From CAZOWW01 sp964583765 (GTDB lineage Bacteria; Actinomycetota; Actinomycetes; Actinomycetales; Kineosporiaceae): 39,087 nt of DNA. Below, in pieces: positions 14,944-22,762 of the stretch. Numbering within the stretch: the stretch's first letter is position 1; each line of letters starts with the position of its first letter. The position numbers were made by a program, and so were the translations under genes. The DNA is taken from NCBI GenBank assembly GCA_964583765.1, contig CAZOWW010000045.1, positions 1 through 39,087 of the forward strand, in the 5' to 3' direction. The notes under the pieces are model-generated. The model made no database searches, was not told the DNA's origin, and was given only the letters and a program-made list of their open reading frames with translations.

Positions 14944-16472
14944 CGGTCGCCCCGTTTGGGCAGGCCCACACCGAGCGGGAGCACAGCCGCGACGAAACCG
15001 CTGTCCTGCGCGAGGTCGAGTCGCAGCAGTTGGTACCCGGCGGCCCGGGCCGAACCTTCGAGGGCGGCCGCGGCGTCCTCGATGCCGGTGCCACTGGGCA
15101 CGGTCACCGCAGCGGCCCCCGCCACTCGGATGAGGCTGTGGCCGCGGGCGAGCTGACGCTCCTGCTCCTCGACGTCCGCCAGGCGCTTGCGGTCCCGACG
15201 GGGCACCCGGAATCCCCGCTTGGCCTTGACGTCCACCGCCATCTCGGCGGCCCAGGTGTCCCGATCGATCTGCCGATCGGCCCGGGTGGGCGGCAGCGGC
15301 TCGTAGTGCAGGGCCAGGCACCGCCGCTCGCCGGGTTCGGCCGGGGCGAGGAGGCGGGCCAACGCGCCGACGGTGGTGGGCCGCTTGGGCAGGAGCAGGG
15401 CGAAGGAGGCGGTGGTGAAGGAGTCGTGCCGGTAGGACCGCGCGGCAGCAGGCGGTGCGACGGACGGTCCCGCCGCGCCGGGCAGGGTGCCCGTGCTCAC
15501 CTCGCGACCGCGCCGCTGCTCCTGCAGGGCCCGCTCCACGCCCGCGCCGTCCGCCAGGTTGTAGCCGGTGCGGATCGCCGAGGCCAGACCCGCGCTGTCC
15601 AGCCACTGCACGTCCTTGACCCCGAGAGCCCGCAACCGGTGCTCCAGCTCGCCGAGGTAGCGGTAGAGCACCCTGGCACGGCCCTCGGCGCCGCCCCCGG
15701 CATCGCGGGCCGCGCGGCGCACCTTGGACTCGCTGATGGACAGGGTGACGAAGACCTCGTGACGCACCGAGGCCGAGACCACGGAGGCCTCGAGCAGGCG
15801 ACCGGCCTCCGCCACCACCGACGGGACGGTCGACACCTCGTGGTCGGCGACCCAGGCGGCCCGCTCGGCGCCGTCGTCCGGCACGGTGCGGATGAGCAGG
15901 GACAGTCCCGAGACGTGCTCGGTGTCCGCCGCCGCGGCGAGCAGCCCGCCGAGCTCGGCGGCATAGGTGTCCCGGGTGGACTCGTCCGCGCCGGCAACCC
16001 CGGGGTGGGTGAGCCGGGCCGTGGCGGCCCAGCGGCCCGTGCGCGGATCCTGGATCACGCAGACGCGGGTCTGCCAGGGGCCGTAGGGCGGGCCGTCGTG
16101 GGTGCGCAGCCCGGCGATCACCCCGGGCAGGTCGGGACGGCTGAGCTCCTCGGGGCCGGCGGCGCCGGTCGCGGCCAGGGAACGCCAGTGCGCCCAGCCG
16201 GTGGCCCGGCCCGCCTGGAAGAGGAGGAAGTCGTAGAGCCAGCGCATGGCGGGGCGGCCACGCACGGGGACGGCGATGAGGACGACCGCGACCGCGCAGA
16301 AGGGCATGAGCTCGGCCAGTTGCAGCCAGCGGCTGCGGCCCATCGCGACCAGCAGGGGCAGGAACGTCAACGCGAGCAGGCTCGCCTGCCCTCCGGTGAG
16401 GCCGAGGAAGATCCCGATCCGCTCCCGCCGCCAGCCTTCGTACGTCGTCGGCAGAGAGGACTCGGCGGTCAC
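14940..16472 (-). CDS. SCO6880-family T4SS membrane protein
   Basis: 510 residues from a GTG that overlaps the VirB6-like stop by 4 bases (GTGA). Two close hydrophobic segments (about 22-42 and 52-68) sit near the N-terminus, with GRPAMRWLYDFLLFQAGRATG after them. The remainder is alpha/beta and soluble, with long Ala/Arg-rich helices and a strand near the end (GYQLLRLDLAQDSGFVAAVLPLGVGLPKRG). The length, two N-terminal helices and position between VirB6-like and VirB4-like genes match the SCO6880 family of actinobacterial conjugation-like operons. These are often compared to a PrgI-VirB4 N-terminal half that has separated from the ATPase. No enzyme motif is seen; a structural partner of the VirB4 ATPase is inferred. 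Confidence 0.85.
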   Translation of the reverse strand: MTAESSLPTTYEGWRRERIGIFLGLTGGQASLLALTFLPLLVAMGRSRWLQLAELMPFCAVAVVLIAVPVRGRPAMRWLYDFLLFQAGRATGWAHWRSLAATGAAGPEELSRPDLPGVIAGLRTHDGPPYGPWQTRVCVIQDPRTGRWAATARLTHPGVAGADESTRDTYAAELGGLLAAAADTEHVSGLSLLIRTVPDDGAERAAWVADHEVSTVPSVVAEAGRLLEASVVSASVRHEVFVTLSISESKVRRAARDAGGGAEGRARVLYRYLGELEHRLRALGVKDVQWLDSAGLASAIRTGYNLADGAGVERALQEQRRGREVSTGTLPGAAGPSVAPPAAARSYRHDSFTTASFALLLPKRPTTVGALARLLAPAEPGERRCLALHYEPLPPTRADRQIDRDTWAAEMAVDVKAKRGFRVPRRDRKRLADVEEQERQLARGHSLIRVAGAAAVTVPSGTGIEDAAAALEGSARAAGYQLLRLDLAQDSGFVAAVLPLGVGLPKRGDR

Positions 16473-17809
16473 AGCGTCACCGTCCTGGAGGTCTCGTCGG
16501 GTTCGTCGAGGGACACGTGCCCGGTGCCAGGGCTCGAAGAGGCGTCAGGGATCCGGGAAGGGACGGACGGACGTGACGGCCACCCGGTGCCGCGGCCTGC
16601 GGCCGGGGCCTCCGCGGCGCTGCCACCGGCGGGTTCTCCGGCCTCCGAGGCCGCACCCGGCCCTGAGTCGGCGGATCCGCCCCGTGCGCCGGACGCGGCC
16701 GCACCGCCGACGCCCAGGGAGTCCAGTACCTGGGTGCCGTGCTGGGACGCGCCGTCCGCGGCGCGCCCGCCCACGCCGGAGACACCGGCCAGGGCCGAGC
16801 CGAACCGAGCCTCGGTGGCGCTCTCGGCGGCCTCCACCCCGGCGGAGCCACGACTGCCACCGGCGACGGTCGCACCGACCGCCGAGCCGGAGAAGAAGCC
16901 ACGGATGGCGCCGCCCGAGACGGTGTTCGGGTCGATGAAGGCCAGAAGCCGGAACATCACGAGCGGGCACAGCAGCGCCACGAGCAGGATCAACGCGCCG
17001 ACGGCCATACCGACCACGGCCGCGCCCGAGCCCCCGCCCGAGCCGGTGGCCACCGCATTGCCGGAGCCGGCCGAGGATGCGGCGACCTGCATGCCGATGA
17101 CCGTGACCAGCGCGAGCGCCGGGGTCAGCAGGAGGAGCGAGATCATCCAGCGCAGCGCGGTCCAGAACCAACGGGCGGTGGTCTCGAAGACGAGTCCTGC
17201 CGCCAGGATCGGCGTGGTCGCCGCGAGCACGAGGATCGCCGCGTAGCGCACCAGGGACTCCAGCAGGAAGCCGAGCGCCGCAGGGATCACGCAGAAGAGC
17301 CCGATCAGCCCGACCGCCACCCCGCCCGCCGAGTGGGCGGAGTTCTCCCAGGCGGAGTTGTGCCCATTGACCCCTGCCCAGGAGTCGACGTTCAGGCCGC
17401 CCTGGAGGATGCCCGAGGCCAGCCCGTTGCTCGCGGCCACCAGCACCGCGAGGAACGCCAGACCGCCCGCCGAGATGACCACGTACTGGCCGAGACCGAT
17501 CAACAGGGTGCCGAATCCCCGGCCCCCGGAGAGCACCGCGGCGCCGAGTTGCATGAAGGTGAGCAGGATGAGCACTCCGCCGCCCACCCACAGGGTGATC
17601 GGCAGGATCCCGGTCAACGGCCCCGAGGTCGGGTCGACATTGGGCGAGGCGTAGGTGTCGATCACCCGGAAGGCTCCGCTGAGCAGCGTCGAGGCGAAGG
17701 TCCAGATCTTCTCGCCCGCTGCGTCGAAGGCGTCGCCGGCGACCGTGGCTGCCGCGTTTCCCATGGAACCGCCGATGACGGTCACCGGGTCCGTCGGGTC
17801 ACTGATCAT
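16469..17809 (-). CDS. VirB6/TrbL-like polytopic T4SS channel protein
   Basis: 446 residues from ATG (MISDPTDPV) with GGAGGAG 8 bases upstream; the frame is open further 5' but that would overlap the preceding gene. It starts 11 bases before the end of the NTF2-like gene, so coupling is likely. About six to eight hydrophobic helices lie between residues 60 and 300 (for example LPITLWVGGGVLILLTFM, LILLVALLCPLVMFRLLAF), typical of VirB6/TrbL inner-membrane channel components. The last 130 residues are Gly/Ala/Ser-rich, probably disordered and cytoplasmic or wall-facing. The motif FIDPNTVSGGAIRGFF near 310 is also seen in such proteins. Role: membrane core of the type IV-like secretion channel. 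Confidence 0.8.
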   Translation of the reverse strand: MISDPTDPVTVIGGSMGNAAATVAGDAFDAAGEKIWTFASTLLSGAFRVIDTYASPNVDPTSGPLTGILPITLWVGGGVLILLTFMQLGAAVLSGGRGFGTLLIGLGQYVVISAGGLAFLAVLVAASNGLASGILQGGLNVDSWAGVNGHNSAWENSAHSAGGVAVGLIGLFCVIPAALGFLLESLVRYAAILVLAATTPILAAGLVFETTARWFWTALRWMISLLLLTPALALVTVIGMQVAASSAGSGNAVATGSGGGSGAAVVGMAVGALILLVALLCPLVMFRLLAFIDPNTVSGGAIRGFFSGSAVGATVAGGSRGSAGVEAAESATEARFGSALAGVSGVGGRAADGASQHGTQVLDSLGVGGAAASGARGGSADSGPGAASEAGEPAGGSAAEAPAAGRGTGWPSRPSVPSRIPDASSSPGTGHVSLDEPDETSRTVTL

Positions 17810-18620
17810 GCGCCACGCTCCTCCATCCGGCACGAACGGCGTCGGCACTGCCGGGCCAGGCCGACGGAGCGGACGCGGGCTGCTCGCCCGGGCCGATCCG
17901 CCACCTGCCCCTGGACCAGACCATGCGCTGGCAGTCACCGATCCCGGCCCGGGCGTTCGACCGGTAGGTCAGTGACCACTCCCCCAGCACACAGGCCACG
18001 ACGAAGTCGCGCCCCACATGTCCCTTCACCTGCACGGCCAGTGGGGTGAAGGTGGACTGCAGGTCGGAGGACCCCTCGGGAACGCCGGCACCCTCCAGGG
18101 CGGCCTCGGCCGCGAGGTTCATCCGCCAGTCCTTCAGACTCACCGCCCCCGGCAGGGCGGCCCAGGAGTACACCTGGCGGACCTGGGCCGGACGGAGGTC
18201 CCGTAGTGCCATCGAGTCGATGGCGGCGAGCGCGGCGAGCGCGCCCACCGAGGTGTGCGGGAACCCGGACGCCAGATCGCCGACCGTGCGGGTGGGGCTG
18301 GGCAGCCGGACAGGTGCTCCGGCGACGGCCGACACGAGGGGCTGGGGGTCGGCCGCGGAGGGCGCAAGGGCCAGCATCGGACGTTGCGCCAGCTCGTCCT
18401 CGCGCGCACTGCCGGAGGGCGTCGGGCTCGTGGCCGGTCCGGCCGAGGAGGTCGGGGGCGAAGCGGTGTCAGCCGCCACGCTCCGGGAACCTCGCAGGGT
18501 CGTCGCGATCGCGTAGAGCAGGCCGGCCAACAGGGCCAGCGCGAGGATCGCCGCGGTCACCAAGGTCAGCCAGGCGCGTGCGTCCTGGCTTCCCCGGGTA
18601 GTCGTGGCCACTCCACTCAC
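17799..18620 (-). CDS. single-pass protein with NTF2-like extracellular domain, T4SS
   Basis: 273 residues from GTG. One hydrophobic helix (about residues 17-43) is followed by a Pro/Ser/Thr-rich stalk (45-75) and a domain from about 105 to 250. That domain reads as alpha+beta with AVQVKGHVGRDFVVACVLGEWSLTYRSN ... RMVWSRGRWRIGPGEQPA, a pattern like the NTF2-like fold of VirB8/TcpC-type conjugation proteins. Two Cys residues (ACV and DCQ) could pair outside the cell. It is separated from the pilin-like gene by one base. Assembly-factor function in the envelope is inferred from position and topology; sequence similarity to VirB8/TcpC is only suggestive. Confidence 0.65.
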   Translation of the reverse strand: MSGVATTTRGSQDARAWLTLVTAAILALALLAGLLYAIATTLRGSRSVAADTASPPTSSAGPATSPTPSGSAREDELAQRPMLALAPSAADPQPLVSAVAGAPVRLPSPTRTVGDLASGFPHTSVGALAALAAIDSMALRDLRPAQVRQVYSWAALPGAVSLKDWRMNLAAEAALEGAGVPEGSSDLQSTFTPLAVQVKGHVGRDFVVACVLGEWSLTYRSNARAGIGDCQRMVWSRGRWRIGPGEQPASAPSAWPGSADAVRAGWRSVAHDQ

Positions 18621-18621
18621 C

Positions 18622-18924
18622 TCACCCGGTGATCGAGACGAGGAAGGAGTAGATGCCGACGTACAGGACCGACGCGATGACCGTGCTCACCAGGATCGAG
18701 ATCCCGATGCGCGAGGCGCCGTGGTGGCTGAACACCCGGCCGCCCGCGACCGCGCCCACGCCCACGAAGGCGGCCATGATGATCACCACGAGCACGCCCC
18801 ACTTGACGTAGCCCACGATGCCGCTGACCTGATCGGAGACTCCCGCGGGGGCTGCGGGGGTCGGGTTGGGGAAGGGTGCTCCCGGCAGTACTGCCATGAG
18901 CTGGTGCAGCGCCTGCGTGACCAT
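18622..18924 (-). CDS. small two-helix protein, VirB2/TrbC pilin-like
   Basis: 100 residues from ATG; a GGAGG site lies 12 bases upstream, further than ideal. A Pro-rich N-terminal segment (PGAPFPNPTPAAPAG) is followed by two hydrophobic helices (about 40-62 and 72-96) joined by a short polar turn (GGRVFSHHGASRIG). The size, two helices and position ahead of VirB6-like and VirB4-like genes match VirB2/TrbC pilin-like subunits of type IV secretion systems. No clear signal peptidase site is visible. It could instead be a small structural membrane subunit. Confidence 0.6.
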   Translation of the reverse strand: MVTQALHQLMAVLPGAPFPNPTPAAPAGVSDQVSGIVGYVKWGVLVVIIMAAFVGVGAVAGGRVFSHHGASRIGISILVSTVIASVLYVGIYSFLVSITG

Positions 18925-18931
18925 CTCTCGT

Positions 18932-19750
18932 TCACACCTCCGCGATCCGGTGGCGGCGGGTCCCCGGCCACCGCCGCTTGGCTACTGGGACCGTGCGGTC
19001 CGAGTCGTCGAGCCTCAGCTGCGCGTCCGGCAACCCGGCCGCGTGCAGGAGACTCTCGCCTGCTCTGAGTAACGGTCTGGGCAACGAGGACGTCGTCCAG
19101 CCGGTTCGTGCGTGTTCGGGTGACCACGGCAGGAACACCGTGGACGGCGCGAGCCTACGAAGCGCCGTCGGCGCCGCGGCGAGCACCTCCCGAGGCCAGC
19201 CGGCCTCCTGCCCGGCCGGCGCGGGGTCGTTCACGGCCACCACGCCGTCCAGGCTGGCACCGATCACGTCGATCCGGTCGAGAGCCCCGGCGGCGAGTCG
19301 TACAGAGGGCACCGTGGTGCGCACCACCATCGCCGACCAGGTGTCCTCGGCCACGAGCCACTCGGCGATCGGGTCCACGGGACCACCCAGCGCGGGCCAG
19401 GGATCCCAGCCGGTGTCGACGACCACCACATCAGGGCTACCGACGAGATGTTCCAGCCAGCAGTCCCGCGAGGGCAGATCGGCGAGCGCAGCCGGGCGGA
19501 GACCCGCGGCGAGCCGGCGCACCGCGATCTGACCGCGGCGTGAGGCACGCACCGGCCAACGCAGTGGACGGTGCGCGACCAACGCCCCTTCCAGATCGGT
19601 GACTCCGGCCAGGCCGGAGCGAGCGGGGTCGGAGAGATCCACGAGCATGGTCGACGCGCCGAGCCTGGCGGCCGCGTCCGCGACCGCCAATGTCACCCCG
19701 GATGTCCCGGCACCCGGGTGCGCGCCGATCACCGCCAGTACCAGGGACAT
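18932..19750 (-). CDS. ParA/MinD-like protein with degenerate P-loop, T4SS-associated
   Basis: 272 residues from ATG; the upstream GAGGTG is a plausible ribosome site. The first strand and loop read LVLAVIGAHPGAGTSGVTLA, which aligns with the deviant Walker A KGGxGKTT of MinD/ParA, but both lysines are absent. LVDLSDPARSGL corresponds to the switch I DxD region and VVVVDTGWDPWP to the switch II DxP region. A CpaE/TadZ-type, nucleotide-independent or weakly binding localisation factor is likely. It is the first gene of the T4SS-like operon, 7 bases ahead of the pilin-like gene; the Tad locus encodes a similar, equally degenerate protein (32411-33325). Predicted cytoplasmic or membrane-peripheral. 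Confidence 0.75.
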   Translation of the reverse strand: MSLVLAVIGAHPGAGTSGVTLAVADAAARLGASTMLVDLSDPARSGLAGVTDLEGALVAHRPLRWPVRASRRGQIAVRRLAAGLRPAALADLPSRDCWLEHLVGSPDVVVVDTGWDPWPALGGPVDPIAEWLVAEDTWSAMVVRTTVPSVRLAAGALDRIDVIGASLDGVVAVNDPAPAGQEAGWPREVLAAAPTALRRLAPSTVFLPWSPEHARTGWTTSSLPRPLLRAGESLLHAAGLPDAQLRLDDSDRTVPVAKRRWPGTRRHRIAEV

Positions 19751-20153
19751 AACACCTCACATTCGCAGACACTCGGCATAACTCTCGGTACCGCACCTGT
19801 CAACCCTCGTGGAGGATCTCCGGAACAGCCCTTGCGCTGGGAGCGTGGCGGGCCGTCCGGCAGCACCGACCACTCATCCGGGGAGTTGCGATCGCGGAGG
19901 CGAACCCGGTGAGGGGGTCGAGTGCAGGTGGAGGTGCCCTGTCACCACGGACCGTTCATCATCGATCTTCTCCTAGTCGCCGATTCGGACGACGCGCACG
20001 ACCTGAGGCCGCCCGCATGATCCCGACGGCTCGCCATCCGGGACCTCTTATCCGTTTTGGTCCGCGTTTGCTCCACCCTCCCCGATGGATCCGGCCCGTG
20101 CGAGTGCGGTAGGTCCCGAGACCCTGTGACCTCCCCAACAGATTGATGACCTG

Positions 20154-20176
20154 TTATCACTCTATGTGAGTGATAA
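20154..20176. promoter_or_regulatory. 23-bp AT-rich inverted repeat, 9-5-9
   Basis: TTATCACTC (20154-20162) and its exact complement GAGTGATAA (20168-20176) flank a 5-base spacer TATGT. It stands out in otherwise GC-rich DNA. It may be an operator for a dimeric regulator. Alternatively it is a hairpin that starts 10 bases beyond the end of the small ORF at 20187. I cannot match it to a known consensus. Confidence 0.5.
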
Positions 20177-20186
20177 GGATCGCATC

Positions 20187-20387
20187 TCACCACTCGTCAC
20201 AGAACACACGGACAACGGCGGCAGGCCCCAAGGGCACCTCGTCGCCCCACCCGGGCCGCACGTCGTATCTGCCCGCGTCACGACAGTACGGCAGCAGACG
20301 GCCCTGCGTGGCCCGGTGACCGCAGCCGGGGCACTTCCCTCGGTACCGGCACAGAGCTGGACACGACCGGTTCTGATCGAGTGACAT
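20187..20387 (-). CDS. possible small zinc-ribbon protein
   Basis: A 66-residue frame starting MSLDQNRSCPALCRYRGKCP and ending FCDEW. It carries CPALC and CPGCGH, plus YC and FC further on, in a pattern that could bind zinc. Third-position GC is fairly high. The ribosome site is weak and the frame is shared with longer upstream starts, so expression is uncertain. I do not recognise a family. Chance occurrence in high-GC DNA is a real alternative. Confidence 0.3.
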   Translation of the reverse strand: MSLDQNRSCPALCRYRGKCPGCGHRATQGRLLPYCRDAGRYDVRPGWGDEVPLGPAAVVRVFCDEW

Positions 20388-20604
20388 GGAGCGACCAGAC
20401 GACATCCGGTGGCCCGCGTGGGGTCCGCCGGAGGCACCGACCGACATCCACTGAAGGCGCCCAGCAAGAGCGGCACAGGAGCCCTCGGCAGACGTGGAAC
20501 GGCCGGAGGGCAGAGACCGTGCGCGGTGGGAGTCACGTGCCAGGGTTGGGGATCACGCACTCGATCCGGGAGGCCCCTGCCACGCTCAGGACCCCGGATC
20601 CGGA

Positions 20605-20631
20605 GAACCGGCATCCTGACCTCAGCGACAG
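20605..20631. repeat. diverged third copy of the 28-bp repeat
   Basis: GAACCGGCATCCTGACCTCA followed by GCGACAG matches the 28-bp unit at 20981-21036 with several substitutions. It shows that the repeat also occurs about 375 bases away from the tandem pair. Confidence 0.6.
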
Positions 20632-20980
20632 ATGATCACTCGCAGCTCCGACCGCGGGCCACGCACCCACCCGCCGGAGCGAGGCCCGGACAGGAGCCAG
20701 GGCAGGGGCTGGGGCGGACCGAACAGGTGATCAGGTCGACGCGAGCGCGAACTCACGGGCGTGCGCGAGCGATCGGACCGGCGGGCGCAGAGCATCTGCT
20801 CATGGTGGATGAAAGGCCGGTCACCCGGAGCGAAACGCCGGTCAGCTCGGGCGGGGGCCGGCCAGCCGGAGCGGGGCCGGTCGGCCCGCACGAAACGCCG
20901 GGTCAGCGGGTATCGGACACCTGCTCAGGCCGAGCCGAACATCCGTCGGAGACAACGGGTGCCTCGATCTCGGGTCAGCG

Positions 20981-21036
20981 GACCGGCATCCTGCCCTCAG
21001 AGATAGAGGACCGGCATCCTGCCCTCAGAGATAGAG
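20981..21036. repeat. two exact 28-bp tandem repeats over a gene 3' end
   Basis: Identical units at 20981-21008 and 21009-21036, beginning GACCGGCATCCTGCC and ending TCAGAGATAGAG. On the minus strand each encodes the final residues and TGA of the coiled-coil gene (21025-21573), so the gene's terminus has been duplicated downstream, as also happened for the pseudokinase. Confidence 0.9.
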
Positions 21037-21573
21037 ATCCGTGATCGTGTCCGAGGTCCCGTCCGGGAGCGCCTCGCTGTCCGCGGCGATGTCCGCGTCC
21101 TGATCCGCCGTCGCTGTTGCCCTACCCGAGCCCTGTCCGGAGGCGACGCGCAGGGCGGACTCCGCGGCACGGCGCACACCCGTCCCGGCCCCGGCCGACC
21201 GGGTCCCCCGTGATGTACTTGCGCGCGCAGCGCGAGTGCCCTCACCTGGCCGCGAACCGCTCTGTGCCTCCGTCTGTGCCGCGGTGGAGGCGGCACCGGA
21301 ACGCGCCGAGCCCGTTGTCCGCGCAGCGGACGATTCCGAGCGCTTCGAGACCGAGGCGGAAGCCGGGGAGGACGACTGCGACTTAGCCTCGGCCTGGGCG
21401 GCGCTGATGGCCATCTCGTCAGCCTGGATGCGCGCCTGGTCGGCCTGCAGCACGGCCTCGGCGGCCTTCTTCCGCTGGTCCTCCTGAAGGGTACGAAGAT
21501 CTGTCTGCAACTGGCGCTCGAGTGCCGTGATGGCACTCCTGGACGCCGTCCCCACGCCCGATACGGACACCAC
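21025..21573 (-). CDS. Ala-rich coiled-coil hypothetical protein
   Basis: Up to 182 residues from one of two adjacent GTG codons (21568-21573), with GGAGAGG a short distance upstream. Residues 15-70 form a strongly helical, heptad-like segment (ALERQLQTDLRTLQEDQRKK, then AAEAVLQADQARIQADEMAI). After residue 70 the sequence is Ser/Ala/Thr/Arg-rich and probably disordered, ending in an acidic stretch (TADQDADIAADSEALPDGTS). No signal or membrane segment is present. I do not recognise the family. The stop codon lies in the second 28-bp repeat. It is divergent from the queE-like gene, with a 7-bp microsatellite between them. Confidence 0.6.
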   Translation of the reverse strand: MVSVSGVGTASRSAITALERQLQTDLRTLQEDQRKKAAEAVLQADQARIQADEMAISAAQAEAKSQSSSPASASVSKRSESSAARTTGSARSGAASTAAQTEAQSGSRPGEGTRAARASTSRGTRSAGAGTGVRRAAESALRVASGQGSGRATATADQDADIAADSEALPDGTSDTITDLYL

Positions 21574-21738
21574 GCACCCCTCTCCGCCCAGGTTCCTGTG
21601 ATCCGACCGTCGCCGCCTTCCCGCCGAACGGGTCGCCCCACCCGTCGACCGGGCCTACGAGGATCCGCGCACTTCTCGGTGGACGGCTCGCGGATCCACC
21701 CGACCGGACGCCCACCCCGGCAACCCGCAGCCCGCAAC

Positions 21739-21808
21739 CGATGGCCGATGGCCGATGGCCGGTAGCCGGTAGCCGGTAGCCGGTAGCCGGTAGCCGGTAG
21801 CCGGTAGC
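21739..21808. repeat. heptanucleotide tandem repeat, 10 copies
   Basis: Three CGATGGC units (21739-21759) are followed by seven CGGTAGC units (21760-21808), in phase and without interruption. The array lies between the divergent coiled-coil gene and the queE-like gene, about 165 bases and 180 bases from the two starts. Heptamer arrays are prone to slippage, so copy number may vary. Confidence 0.95.
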
Positions 21809-21988
21809 CGGACACTGTCGCTCGCCCTGGAACGGACCCGCCCGCCGCCGGTCGACCGGTGCCACGCCAGAGCCGACCAGCCATGGTGGGGCCTACGACA
21901 CGTATGCCTGGAGTACGTGCTTCGGTCAGGCTCCGTTCACCTTGAGATGTCACGGTGGGATGTCTGCCGATAACGCCACGGAGGAACT

Positions 21989-22741
21989 ATGCCTCTGCAG
22001 GCTCCCCCTTCCTCTCTCATCGTGTCGGGGGTTCACGGCCCCACCGTCGTCGGCGACGGGTCCCTGGCGGGTCGACGTTGCTCGCTCATTCGGCTCGGCG
22101 GCTGCAACCTCTCCTGCACCTGGTGCGACAGCCCGCAGACCTGGGACGGCTCTCGCTTCAACCTGGCCGCGGAACTCACCGAACGTCTGGTCAAGAACGT
22201 CGTGGCCGAGGCCCTGGAGTGCGCTCCACGCCTGGTGCTCATCACCGGGGGCGAGCCATTGCGCCAACAGCGTCGTGAGGGGTGGGCCGCCCTGTTGGAC
22301 GCGCTGACCGAAGCCGGCGTCGAGATCGTCGTCGAGACGAACGGCACCATCGCGCCACGCGAGCACACCCTGCAGGCCGTTCACCACTTCCACGTCTCCC
22401 CCAAGCTGGCCCACTCCGGAGATCCCGCCTGGGCGCGTCTGCCGGAAGATCTCCTACGCGGCTGGGCCCAGATGGCGGCCTGGGGCAGGGCGGACCTGAC
22501 CTTCGTGGTGCGGGATGCTCCCGACCTGGCGACGGTCAGCGCGCTCGTCCAGCTGCACGGTCTGCCCATCGAGCAGGTCTGGATCAGCGCGGAAGGTGTC
22601 ACCAGCGGGGCCGTGGTGGAATCGGCTCGGCGGATCGCCGAGACGGCGCTGGCCTGGGGCTACAACGTGAGCCCTCGACTGCATGTCGTCCTCTGGGGCG
22701 ATGCCCTCCGCCCGGACCCGGAGCTGGTCGGCTTCCGCTGA
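21989..22741 (+). CDS. queE: 7-carboxy-7-deazaguanine synthase-like radical SAM enzyme (QueE family)
   Basis: 250 residues from ATG with GGAGG 4-5 bases upstream. The N-terminus binds the 4Fe-4S cluster through C39, C43 and C46 (GCNLSCTWCDSPQTWD), followed by the SAM-contacting LITGGEPLRQQ and VEIVVETNGTI. The HFHVSPKLAHSG segment is typical of QueE, which converts 6-carboxy-5,6,7,8-tetrahydropterin to 7-carboxy-7-deazaguanine in the queuosine / preQ0 route. No queC, queD, folE or tgt partner is recognised nearby. It may serve tRNA queuosine made elsewhere in the genome, a 7-deazapurine natural product, or DNA modification. A compact hairpin follows the stop by 2 bases. The neighbouring repeat-rich flanks suggest that the gene stands alone. 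Confidence 0.85.
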   Translation: MPLQAPPSSLIVSGVHGPTVVGDGSLAGRRCSLIRLGGCNLSCTWCDSPQTWDGSRFNLAAELTERLVKNVVAEALECAPRLVLITGGEPLRQQRREGWAALLDALTEAGVEIVVETNGTIAPREHTLQAVHHFHVSPKLAHSGDPAWARLPEDLLRGWAQMAAWGRADLTFVVRDAPDLATVSALVQLHGLPIEQVWISAEGVTSGAVVESARRIAETALAWGYNVSPRLHVVLWGDALRPDPELVGFR

Positions 22742-22743
22742 CC

Positions 22744-22762
22744 CGGGCGATGCCGCCCGTTT
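22744..22762 (+). terminator. intrinsic terminator after queE-like gene
   Basis: CGGGCG (22744-22749) pairs with CGCCCG (22754-22759) over a 4-base loop ATGC and is followed by TTT. It starts 2 bases past the queE-like stop, so it probably ends that transcript. Confidence 0.6.

Larger units (their letters stand above)
19751..21024. other. 1.27-kb repeat-rich intergenic region upstream of the T4SS-like operon
   Basis: No conventional gene is supported apart from a doubtful zinc-ribbon ORF (20187-20387). Promoters for the T4SS-like operon should lie at the left end but cannot be located by eye. The region contains an AT-rich inverted repeat (20154-20176), near-identical copies of CGAAACGCCGGTCAGC (20831-20846) and CGAAACGCCGGGTCAGC (20891-20907) at 60-base spacing, and repeat copies at 20605-20631 and 20981-21036. 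Confidence 0.5.

Noticed and set aside
14944..15606. N-terminal extension of the VirB4-like ORF
   Set aside because: It would lie almost wholly inside the SCO6880 gene; the ATGA overlap at 14940-14943 gives a natural start.
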